A stretch of 64,000 bases of DNA, taken from positions 682,001 through 746,000 of the forward strand of contig JAUHWH010000001.1 of NCBI GenBank assembly GCA_030424715.1. Reading direction: 5' to 3'. Of the stretch, positions 8,736-15,981 are shown one piece after another. The translations under genes were made by a program, and so were the position numbers. Origin of the DNA: Bdellovibrionia bacterium (GTDB lineage Bacteria; Bdellovibrionota; Bdellovibrionia; Bdellovibrionales; JAGQZY01). The first letter of the stretch is position 1, and each line of letters opens with the position of its first letter. A model generated the notes under the pieces. That model did not search any database. It was not told the DNA's origin and saw only the letters and a list, made by a program, of their open reading frames with translations.

Positions 8736-9007
8736 GTATTTTGACCCTTCCTTTTGTCACTTCTAAATACAAAAGTTGTGCCGTTTTTTGCGCGAGCTTT
8801 TTGAAAAAAGCACAGAAAGGCAACTCCTTACGAATTGTTTTGACCTCAAATTAGCGAATTAAAACAATAGCTTAAGGCGTCTCACGTTTTTGCTGTGTTT
8901 GATGAAAGAGAAAATTACACGATTGCAGAAGGTCTTTACAGTGGGGAAAAAAGTAAAAGTTTCAGCAAGGCCTATAATTTAACCAGAGAAACTCTTTTGG
9001 GCGTTGG
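8736..9007. other. Intergenic region with an ATTGTTTT/AAAACAAT inverted repeat
   Basis: Non-coding region upstream of the minus-strand gene at 7824-8735. It contains an 8-bp inverted repeat (ATTGTTTT ... AAAACAAT, near 8836-8869) of operator-like size. A possible short reading frame begins inside it (separate entry). Nothing else is recognised. Confidence 0.3.
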
Positions 9008-9035
9008 CCCATCAACGGTGCTCGGGGTGGCTTGA
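8895..9035 (+). pseudogene. Possible 46-codon ORF or gene remnant ending inside inverted-repeat element 1
   Basis: A GTG-initiated frame of 46 codons (VFDERENYTIAEG ... TVLGVA) with plausible codon use, too short for the ORF track. Its last ten codons and stop lie within the left arm of element 1. The segment RETLLGVGPSTV loosely resembles an HTH, but this is weak. No ribosome site is close to the GTG, so it is either a remnant whose 3' end was captured by the element, or chance. Confidence 0.2.
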
Positions 9036-9141
9036 CTGGAACACAGGCTCCTGCCTTTGCTGGGGTTTTTGCCCTTTGGGCAAAAAGCGCTTCACGCTTC
9101 CCAGAGGTTCCAATCAAGCCACCCCGAGCACCGTTGATGGG
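9008..9141. repeat. Long-arm inverted-repeat element 1
   Basis: Left arm 9008-9042 and right arm 9107-9141 are reverse complements over 35 bases with one mismatch. The 64-base core between them has a central perfect hairpin, TTTTTGCCC-TTT-GGGCAAAAA (9066-9086). It is flanked by GGCTCCTGCCTTTGCTGGGG on one side and GCGCTTCACGCTTCCCAG on the other. Both flank blocks recur, on the opposite strand, in element 2; the arms do not. The whole can fold into a cross with an outer stem, a CTGGG/CCCAG inner stem and small hairpins. No coding potential of its own. See elements 2 and 3. Confidence 0.85.
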
Positions 9142-9280
9142 TTCGCGGAACCAATCTGTCTCTCTTTTAAATATTGGTTGAGAAATGATTTTTGCTTGGA
9201 TTTCCGGTTGAGTTTTCGGCTTTTTGCTTCCTGTTTGTTGGTGTTGGTGTTGGTGTTGGGTTAGTCAGTGGGAAGGCCAA
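9142..9280. other. Intergenic, no gene seen
   Basis: Contains a 7-bp AACCAAT/ATTGGTT inverted repeat and a short GTTGGT triplet-like repetition (GTGTTGGTGTTGGTGTTGG). No supported reading frame. Confidence 0.3.
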
Positions 9281-9311
9281 AAAAAAAGGAAGTCATGACG
9301 ACTTCCTTTTT
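9281..9311 (-). terminator. Rho-independent terminator of the sigma-54 activator gene
   Basis: AAAGGAAGTC and GACTTCCTTT form a 10-bp stem with a 5-base loop. It is flanked by A-runs on one side and T-runs on the other, so it can serve both strands. It lies 26 bases past the stop of the minus-strand regulator gene. Confidence 0.75.
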
Positions 9312-9336
9312 GTGTTCTTTGGGTTCGGTGGGGGGG

Positions 9337-10890
9337 TTAAGATTTGCGTAGTCTTCGCTTATCTAGGTCGTACTTTTCCACCTTCATGATAAGTCCAGCG
9401 CGGCTGATTCCTAGTTCCTTTGCCAACTTCGACTTGTTCCAGCCAGTGCGACGGAGGCCCTCTTTAATCATATCTCGCTCAAGCTCTTCGATGGCGTCTT
9501 TTAATTTGCCAACCACACGAGTGCCTTGCACTTTGGTTTTTTGCCCGCCCTCGATGATCTTAGGCGACAGCATGTCCGCCGTGATCTTTGTTTCCTCTCC
9601 GCTTAGAACTACGATTCTTTCCATTTCGTTTTGTAGCTCTCGCACGTTTCCAGGCCAATGGTAGTCATAAAGCTTTTCAAGAGCGCGTTTCGTCAAAATG
9701 CGCTTGCTAATACCGGCTCTCTTGCACGCGAGGTCGATAAAGAACTCTGAAAGCAGAGGGATGTCTTCTTTACGCTCTCTCAAGGGCGGCACGCGCAAGT
9801 TGATAACATTGAGGCGATAGAACAGATCTTCACGGAAGGTGCCCTTTTCGACCATTTCTCTTAGGTTTCTGTTAGTAGCCGCAATCACACGGACGTCCAC
9901 TTTTCGAGCATCCAATGCGCCCACGGGTGTGAATGTACCCTCTTGCAGAACGCGAAGTAACTTCACCTGCATCTGCGGGGAGGTGTCACCGATCTCATCG
10001 AGAAAGAACGTTCCTTTATCTGCGATTTCAAAAAGACCTTTTTTATCCTTATGGGCTCCGGTGAATGATCCTTTGGCGTGACCAAAAAGTTCTGATTCTA
10101 AAAGGTTGTCGTTAAAAGCCGAACAGTTTTGAATCACAAAGGGTTTGCTCGATCGTACGGAGTTGTAGTGAATCGATTTCGCGATAAGCTCTTTACCCGT
10201 ACCGTTTTCCCCCTGAATCAAAACGGTGCTGTCGGCGCCCTTAATTTTGTCTAACAAGGCGTAAGTGCTTTGCATGGCTTGCGACTTACCGATCATATTG
10301 TCGTATTTATAGCGACTTCCAAGCTCTTTATTAAGTTCACGAATGCGGTCTTCGCGGTTGGTGATCTCAAGGTGAAGGGTGACGATCTCTCGTGACACTA
10401 GGTCTACCAGGTCGATAAAATGGGCACGATCATTATCATCAAGGAATCGGATCTTCGAAACAGCAAAATCGATAGTGTCTCGGTTCTCGCCTTGCGAGGC
10501 GAGGCGATCTTTCACTTCTTCAATACGGTTGGCTTCTGCGGTGTCTTTTATAAATCCGACGCCGACCACAGTGCCCATGAACTCACCATCAATAAGAATG
10601 GGGAACACAGCCATGTCAAAACCGGCTTGCGACCATTTCGTCAATGCGAAGCGAGTTTCTGAGTTCTGCATTTCAGTGATGGCTTTGCCGACTTCTTCAG
10701 AGAGGCCTTCGCGATTGGCTTCTTTATTCAAAAAGGCTTGGACCGCAGGGTTAACGATGGCGGTGTCTTTGAAGCCTCGGATGTGTCCCCGCTCATCGGT
10801 AAAGATGACATCGATATTCCACCAAGACGACAAAATTAACTTTAGTTTTTTAATTACATGGATATGTTCAAACTCATCCCAATTGATCAT
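9337..10890 (-). CDS. PocR-domain sigma-54-dependent transcriptional activator
   Basis: About 517 residues. N-terminal PocR-type sensory domain (about 1-170, with DVIFTDERGHIRGF and FALTKWSQAGFDMAVFPI), linker helix, sigma-54 AAA+ domain (about 205-435), and C-terminal Fis-type HTH (NKSKLAKELGISRAGLIMKV). The AAA+ domain has Walker A GENGTGKE, the sigma-54 contact loop as GSFTGA (usual GAFTGA with Ala to Ser), Walker B GTFFLDEIGD, and R-finger region FREDLFYRLNV. It should therefore hydrolyse ATP to open RNAP-sigma-54 promoters in response to a small ligand. I moved the start seven codons in from the ORF track to the ATG preceded by AAGGAG. Single gene; target unknown. No lone-standing sigma-54 promoter was recognised nearby. 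Confidence 0.92.
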   Translation of the reverse strand: MINWDEFEHIHVIKKLKLILSSWWNIDVIFTDERGHIRGFKDTAIVNPAVQAFLNKEANREGLSEEVGKAITEMQNSETRFALTKWSQAGFDMAVFPILIDGEFMGTVVGVGFIKDTAEANRIEEVKDRLASQGENRDTIDFAVSKIRFLDDNDRAHFIDLVDLVSREIVTLHLEITNREDRIRELNKELGSRYKYDNMIGKSQAMQSTYALLDKIKGADSTVLIQGENGTGKELIAKSIHYNSVRSSKPFVIQNCSAFNDNLLESELFGHAKGSFTGAHKDKKGLFEIADKGTFFLDEIGDTSPQMQVKLLRVLQEGTFTPVGALDARKVDVRVIAATNRNLREMVEKGTFREDLFYRLNVINLRVPPLRERKEDIPLLSEFFIDLACKRAGISKRILTKRALEKLYDYHWPGNVRELQNEMERIVVLSGEETKITADMLSPKIIEGGQKTKVQGTRVVGKLKDAIEELERDMIKEGLRRTGWNKSKLAKELGISRAGLIMKVEKYDLDKRRLRKS

Positions 10891-11110
10891 TCGTAGACTC
10901 CTTAGCGTCAATAATCTCTACACTTCTTATCGTCAAAAAAGTGGACAACTTTACGGTGTTGCGAAGAATTTGGACACATATTTCAAGTACCTGATATTAC
11001 TTGGGAAAAATGAGCGAGTGTCGAGAGAAAAGTGACTCGTTTTGAGATGTGACCAAAGGGTAGACAAAAAACAATTGAGTTTGTTGAGAATTTTTGTCAA
11101 GTTGATCGTC
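10891..11110. promoter_or_regulatory. Divergent intergenic region, sigma-54 activator / ABC exporter
   Basis: About 220 bases between divergent genes. A CGTCAA motif occurs twice about 27 bases apart (near 10899 and 10931), possible operator half-sites. The ABC gene has no strong ribosome site here. Confidence 0.3.
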
Positions 11111-12964
11111 ATGTATAACTCCTGGCTTTTGATTTGGCCGTTCATTAAACCTTATAAAGGTCAGATTGCCGTCACCCTATTTTTGGGCTTTCTTTACGCT
11201 CAACTCTCGGTGGTCTTGCCGGTTCTAGCCCAGCTTCTGCTTTCGGCCTTTCAAGGCATGGGAGATATGGTCCATGTGAACAATTCTGGAGCGGGGGTTG
11301 TTCCTGATCTTGGGTTGGCCGCCAACAAAGACTTTATGAAAGTGGCGAACTGGTTAAATCTAGCAGAAGATCATTGGCTGTTCTCAGTGAGCAACAAGCA
11401 GGTTGTTACAGTGATCGCCTTTTCTTTTCCGGTCTATTACTTCCTCTTCGGTTTGGTGCGCTATTTTCATTTCTTTATGGTTAAGTTTATCGGCGAAAAA
11501 GTGATTTCTGATGTTCGCTTGGCCTTGATGAATAAGTTTATGGATCTCGACGTCCTATACTTAGGCCGCCAGAAAAAGGGCTCTGGTGGATTGTTGAGCC
11601 GCACCCTCAATGACACCTTGGTTTTGCAAAATGGACTACAATACTATGGTGATTTGATCCGGGAGCCCATTGTCGGCGTTTTTTTGGTCTCCTATATGTT
11701 TTATAACAACTGGAAGATCACCCTGGGTTGTTTTGTATTTTTACCTGTGTTCGCTGGAGTGATCCGTTATGTTAGCAAAAGTCTAAAAAAGTTTGGCCAT
11801 CAAAGTCAGGAGTCTCTCGAAGAGGTGACAAAAACTTTAAAAGAGGGCCTCGATGGAGTGCGGGTGATCCAGTCGTTCAATCTCCAGAAAACCATGAAAA
11901 ACAAGTTTCGCGACCAAGTGGAGCATTACCTCAGCAAACGAAAAAAAATCATCAAACGAGAAGAGCTGGGTAGCCCCATCAACGAGTGGTTCGCCTCGAT
12001 TTTAGTTTGTGGGATCTGCCTTTTCCAGGCTGAACTGATTGTTGTGGGAGAGTCTGATCTTGCCAGTTTCATGAGTTTTCTTATTGCTGCCGGGATGTTG
12101 GACAAGCCGGTGAAAAAAACCCAACAAGCCGTTATTCGTATACAGCAGAATGTGGTGGCCTTAGAGCGCTTGAATGAAGTCTTCATCAGCGAAAGTCACA
12201 TCGAAGAGGCGACGGCTCCCAAAGCGTTCCCCGAGGACTGGCAAAACATTGAGTTTCGAGACGTGCGCTTTTCCTATAACGATAAGACTGTTCTTGATAA
12301 TATTAATTTGAACATCAAGCGAGGAGAAGTGGTGGCCTTGGTGGGGGCCAGTGGCTCTGGTAAGTCCACATTGGCGGGACTGTTGCAAAGATTTTTTGAT
12401 CCGGTCTCAGGTGAAATCATCATCGGGGACACTCCCATCAATCGTTACTCCAGCCAAGATTTGCGATCGAACATTGGGTATGTCACTCAAGACGTGTTTC
12501 TGTTCGATGATTCCATCGAAAACAATATTTGGTTTGGCAACATGAAGCGTGACAAGGCGGATGTTAAAGCCGCAGCTCAAATGGCTAATGCCACCGGGTT
12601 CATCGAGGAGACCATGGAGGGGTTCGACACATTAGTCGGGGAGCGTGGTGGGCGGCTCTCCGGAGGAGAAAAGCAAAGAATCAGCATTGCGCGCGCCGTT
12701 TTTAAAGATCCGCCGATCCTTATTTTAGATGAAGCGACCAGTGCTCTAGATTCGGCCAGTGAACTCGAGGTGCAAAAGGGGATTGAAACTCTTTTGAAAG
12801 GCCGAACGGCTATTGTGATCGCTCATCGCCTGTCGACAATCATCAACAGTGACCGGATTGTTGTGATGAAAGAGGGGCGGATTGTTGAAGAGGGGACCCA
12901 CGACACCCTGATTGCAAAAAATGCCGAATACGCCCATTTCTACAAACTGCAATACAGTCAGTAA
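11111..12964 (+). CDS. MsbA-like ABC exporter, fused membrane and ATPase domains
   Basis: About 617 residues from the ATG at 11111 (the ORF track starts further upstream). Six membrane helices span about residues 15-330. The ATPase domain has Walker A GASGSGKSTLAG, Q-loop YVTQDVFLFDD, ABC signature RLSGGEKQRISIARAV, Walker B ILILDEATSALD and switch AHRLSTI. The N-terminal shape (WPFIKPYKGQ) and half-transporter layout match the lipid A/phospholipid flippase MsbA and related exporters. The actual substrate cannot be told from sequence, and an insertion at about 45-85 between helices 1 and 2 is larger than usual. It works as a homodimer in the inner membrane. Its stop abuts the uvrA stop on the other strand with no base between. 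Confidence 0.88.
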   Translation: MYNSWLLIWPFIKPYKGQIAVTLFLGFLYAQLSVVLPVLAQLLLSAFQGMGDMVHVNNSGAGVVPDLGLAANKDFMKVANWLNLAEDHWLFSVSNKQVVTVIAFSFPVYYFLFGLVRYFHFFMVKFIGEKVISDVRLALMNKFMDLDVLYLGRQKKGSGGLLSRTLNDTLVLQNGLQYYGDLIREPIVGVFLVSYMFYNNWKITLGCFVFLPVFAGVIRYVSKSLKKFGHQSQESLEEVTKTLKEGLDGVRVIQSFNLQKTMKNKFRDQVEHYLSKRKKIIKREELGSPINEWFASILVCGICLFQAELIVVGESDLASFMSFLIAAGMLDKPVKKTQQAVIRIQQNVVALERLNEVFISESHIEEATAPKAFPEDWQNIEFRDVRFSYNDKTVLDNINLNIKRGEVVALVGASGSGKSTLAGLLQRFFDPVSGEIIIGDTPINRYSSQDLRSNIGYVTQDVFLFDDSIENNIWFGNMKRDKADVKAAAQMANATGFIEETMEGFDTLVGERGGRLSGGEKQRISIARAVFKDPPILILDEATSALDSASELEVQKGIETLLKGRTAIVIAHRLSTIINSDRIVVMKEGRIVEEGTHDTLIAKNAEYAHFYKLQYSQ

Positions 12965-15772
12965 CTAGAGTTTCAGATATTCTTTTAAATATCGAGCCGT
13001 ATGGGTCTTCTTTTTACAAAGGTCAAGAGGGGAGCCTTGGGCAACGATCTTGCCGCCATCGATACCGGCTTCTGGGCCCAAGTCTATTATATAGTCTGAT
13101 TGAGCCATGACCTCGAGGTTGTGTTCGATCAAAACAACACTACCGCCCGTTTCCACAATTTGGTGTAGGATGGCCATTAGCAGCTGCACCTCTCTAAAGT
13201 GTAAGCCTGTTGTCGGCTCATCCAGGATATAGAGAGTGGCCTTTTGATTGGTCTTATAAAGCTCGCGAGCAATCTTGATTCTCTGGGATTCGCCACCACT
13301 CAAACTTGAGGTGCTTTGTCCGAGTGTCAGGTAATCCAGTCCCACCTGCTTCAAGACGCTCAAGGGTTTACGAATATTTGGATACGACACGAAAAAGTCC
13401 ATGGCTTCAGCCACGGTAAGCTGTAGTACCTGATAGATGTTTTTACCGCGATAAGTGACCTCAAGAATCTCTTTGCGAAACTTATTGCCATCGCAAGATT
13501 GGCATATGGTCTTAATGTCATCCATAAAGACCATATCGATCAATTCGTAGCCTAAGCCTTTACAAACCGGGCAGCGGCCGCCATTGACGTTTAAAGAGAA
13601 TGTGCCAGGTGTGTAGCCCCGCTCTCGGCCCTTGAGCGTGGTGGCAAAAATGTCCCGGATGATGTCGTAGATTTTCAGATAGGTCGCGGGGTTGCTGCGG
13701 GCGGATTTGCCGACTGGCGATTGGTTGATGTGCAAAACATTTTTCAAATTTTCGGCACCGTTGAGTTTTTTGTAGGGTTCGCCTCGGGTGTAATCGATCC
13801 CGATTTCAGTCAATAGTGCGGGGTAAAGAGTCTCTGTAATCAGTGTCGACTTTCCAGAGCCACTGACCCCAGTGACCGTTACGATGCGATTGAGTGGAAT
13901 CTTTACCGAGGTGTTGCGTAAATTTCGCCCGGAGCAACCTTTAAGCTCCACAAAGTATTTATAGTCTTTAATATCAACCGGTCGCGGCGAATAGACCTGC
14001 TGTCTTGTGTTCGTCAAAAACATATTGGTGTTTGACTCTTTGCAGTCAATAAAAGCTTTTTGGTTGCCACTAAAGATGATTTCCCCACCTTTGAACCCTG
14101 AGCCCGGACCCATCTCGATAATATGGTCGCTTTCTTTAATGACGTCTTGGTCATGTTCAACCACAACCAGAGTATTACCCAACTCGTTGAGCGCTTTCAG
14201 TTGTTGAATCAACTGATCATTGTCACGTGGGTGTAGTCCGATTGTCGGTTCGTCGAGCACATAAAGGGCTTGTGTTAGTCCCATGCCTAACTGTTTCGCC
14301 AATAGGAGACGTTGAAACTCCCCGCCGGAAAGGCTTCGGGTTTGTCGTGATAGCGAAAGATAGTGCACTCCGATTTCATTGAGGAACCGCAGTCGAGAGG
14401 CTAGCTGTTCGTATATGTCTCGCACCATCTCTTTTTCGTACTCTGACAGGGTGAGATCCAAAATAAATTGGTATAGGTCTTTCAAACTCATTTCACAGAG
14501 ATCCGTGATCGACTTATCTTGAATCAAAAAGTTATTCGTGGTGGTCATCAGGCGTGAGCCTTCACAGACCGGACATTGAAAGGCTGTTTTAAAGCGCGAT
14601 AAAAAGACGCGCACATGCATCTTATATTTTTTAGTTTCCAGGTGGTCAAAGTAGCCCCGCACGCCATAAAACTGCGAGTTCCCATCCCAGAGGGTGTCGC
14701 GATGCTTCTTGGGGAGTTCAGTCCAAGGAGTGTCGAGACTGATTTTTTTTGACTTGCAATAAGTCATGAGTTTGCGTTTAGCCCGGGCCGCGCTCGGCAT
14801 AAAGAAAGGGCTAATAGCACCTTCTCGCAACGATAAGGTGGGGTTAGGTACGACCTTGGCTTCATCGAGATCCAGAGTGTTACCAAACCCGTTGCATTCG
14901 CCACAGGCTCCAACCGGAGAGTTGAAGCTAAACAGTTGCGGCGTCTTTTGGGGCAGTAGCTCATCACATGCCGAGCAGGACAAACTGTCACTAAACTTGA
15001 TGAAGTCATTATCGGTTGAGATAATTTGTGCCATACCTGAGGTTTGATTATTGTATTTGATAGACATCTCATAGGCTTGACCCATGGAATCCACAATGCG
15101 CCCACGATCGTCCTCGCGAATCGCCAAGCGATCAATTACGAGATAAAAATCTTTTTTGGGTAAATCTTTCACCTTGGTTTGGGGGCCGATTTCAATGGTG
15201 TTCATTTTCATCTTAGTTTTGGTGCGGCTTTGGTTGACCAAAATTCGGTTAAAGCCATCGGTCAATAGAGACTTAAGTAAATCAGTATTATTAAATCGTT
15301 TCTCTTTTTGTTTGATAAGGGTGCAAAGATAAACCCGTTGTCCGTCCCAATCGGCAATTAACTTATTAGCCGCTGATGTGGGTGAGTCGCTCAGTATGGG
15401 GCCATGCCCATTGGGGCAATAAGCGGTGGCCAGCTTGGCATAAAACAGTCGAAGGTATTCGATGATCTCAGATGTGGTGCCCACAGTAGAGCGACTGTTT
15501 TTAACGGTGTTCTTCTGCTCAAGGGCGATCGCTGGAGGAATGTTAGAAATGCTATCGAGCAAAGGTTTAGGGGCCTGGTTTAAAAACTGGCGAGCGTAAC
15601 TCGAGAGGCTTTCAATATAGCGACGCTGGCCTTCAGCAAAGAGCGTTTCAAAAGCCAAAGAGCTTTTCCCAGAACCACTGGGCCCACAGACCACAGTAAA
15701 AGAATTGATGGGTATCTTTACATCAATGTTCTTGAGGTTGTTTTGTCTAACGCCTTTGAGTTCAATAAACAT
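12965..15772 (-). CDS. uvrA: Excinuclease ABC subunit A
   Basis: About 935 residues, standard for UvrA, the damage-recognition ATPase of nucleotide excision repair. It has two ABC modules, with Walker A GPSGSGKSSLAFETLF and GVSGSGKSTLITETLY, and signature motifs RSLSGGEFQRLLLAKQL and SSLSGGESQRIKIARELY. Zinc-finger cysteines are present (CSACDELL/CGECNGFG, and CPVCKGLGYE/CQSCDGNKF). The ORF-track start lies 16 codons upstream. I choose the ATG at 15772 (MFIELKGVRQNNLKNI), which matches the conserved N-terminus of the family. Convergent and directly abutting the ABC exporter. Confidence 0.97.
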   Translation of the reverse strand: MFIELKGVRQNNLKNIDVKIPINSFTVVCGPSGSGKSSLAFETLFAEGQRRYIESLSSYARQFLNQAPKPLLDSISNIPPAIALEQKNTVKNSRSTVGTTSEIIEYLRLFYAKLATAYCPNGHGPILSDSPTSAANKLIADWDGQRVYLCTLIKQKEKRFNNTDLLKSLLTDGFNRILVNQSRTKTKMKMNTIEIGPQTKVKDLPKKDFYLVIDRLAIREDDRGRIVDSMGQAYEMSIKYNNQTSGMAQIISTDNDFIKFSDSLSCSACDELLPQKTPQLFSFNSPVGACGECNGFGNTLDLDEAKVVPNPTLSLREGAISPFFMPSAARAKRKLMTYCKSKKISLDTPWTELPKKHRDTLWDGNSQFYGVRGYFDHLETKKYKMHVRVFLSRFKTAFQCPVCEGSRLMTTTNNFLIQDKSITDLCEMSLKDLYQFILDLTLSEYEKEMVRDIYEQLASRLRFLNEIGVHYLSLSRQTRSLSGGEFQRLLLAKQLGMGLTQALYVLDEPTIGLHPRDNDQLIQQLKALNELGNTLVVVEHDQDVIKESDHIIEMGPGSGFKGGEIIFSGNQKAFIDCKESNTNMFLTNTRQQVYSPRPVDIKDYKYFVELKGCSGRNLRNTSVKIPLNRIVTVTGVSGSGKSTLITETLYPALLTEIGIDYTRGEPYKKLNGAENLKNVLHINQSPVGKSARSNPATYLKIYDIIRDIFATTLKGRERGYTPGTFSLNVNGGRCPVCKGLGYELIDMVFMDDIKTICQSCDGNKFRKEILEVTYRGKNIYQVLQLTVAEAMDFFVSYPNIRKPLSVLKQVGLDYLTLGQSTSSLSGGESQRIKIARELYKTNQKATLYILDEPTTGLHFREVQLLMAILHQIVETGGSVVLIEHNLEVMAQSDYIIDLGPEAGIDGGKIVAQGSPLDLCKKKTHTARYLKEYLKL

Positions 15773-15832
15773 GCTCGCCAACCTACCAAACTTAAGGGAG
15801 AAGAGGAACAAAAACCCCAAATCCAGGCAAGA

Positions 15833-15981
15833 TTCTAAATCTCAGATTCAAAGAACAAAACAAAGGGAGCCCATGGCTCCTGGGAGCGTGACGCGTTCAC
15901 GCCCAACGGGCGTGACCCAGGCAAGGCAGGAGCCGTGCCATGGGATGTCTTTGTTTTGTTCTTTGAATCTGAGATTTAGAA
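15833..15981. repeat. Long-arm inverted-repeat element 2
   Basis: Left arm 15833-15865 and right arm 15949-15981 are perfect 33-base reverse complements. The stem resumes after 4 mismatched bases with a further CCCATGGC match. The 83-base core has a central hairpin CACGCCC-AAC-GGGCGTG. Its flanking blocks GGGAGCGTGACGCG and GGCAAGGCAGGAGCC are, as reverse complement, the blocks seen in element 1 (12 bases, GGCTCCTGCCTT, identical). The right arm covers the stop codon and last base of the PBP1A gene, so the left arm is an inverted copy of that gene end. It lies between the uvrA start and the PBP1A stop and may also act as a terminator. Confidence 0.88.

Noticed and set aside
8995-9264. ORF 9004-9264 (plus) across inverted-repeat element 1
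   Set aside because: It is made largely of the two arms and the hairpin read through; composition follows the repeat, not a protein.
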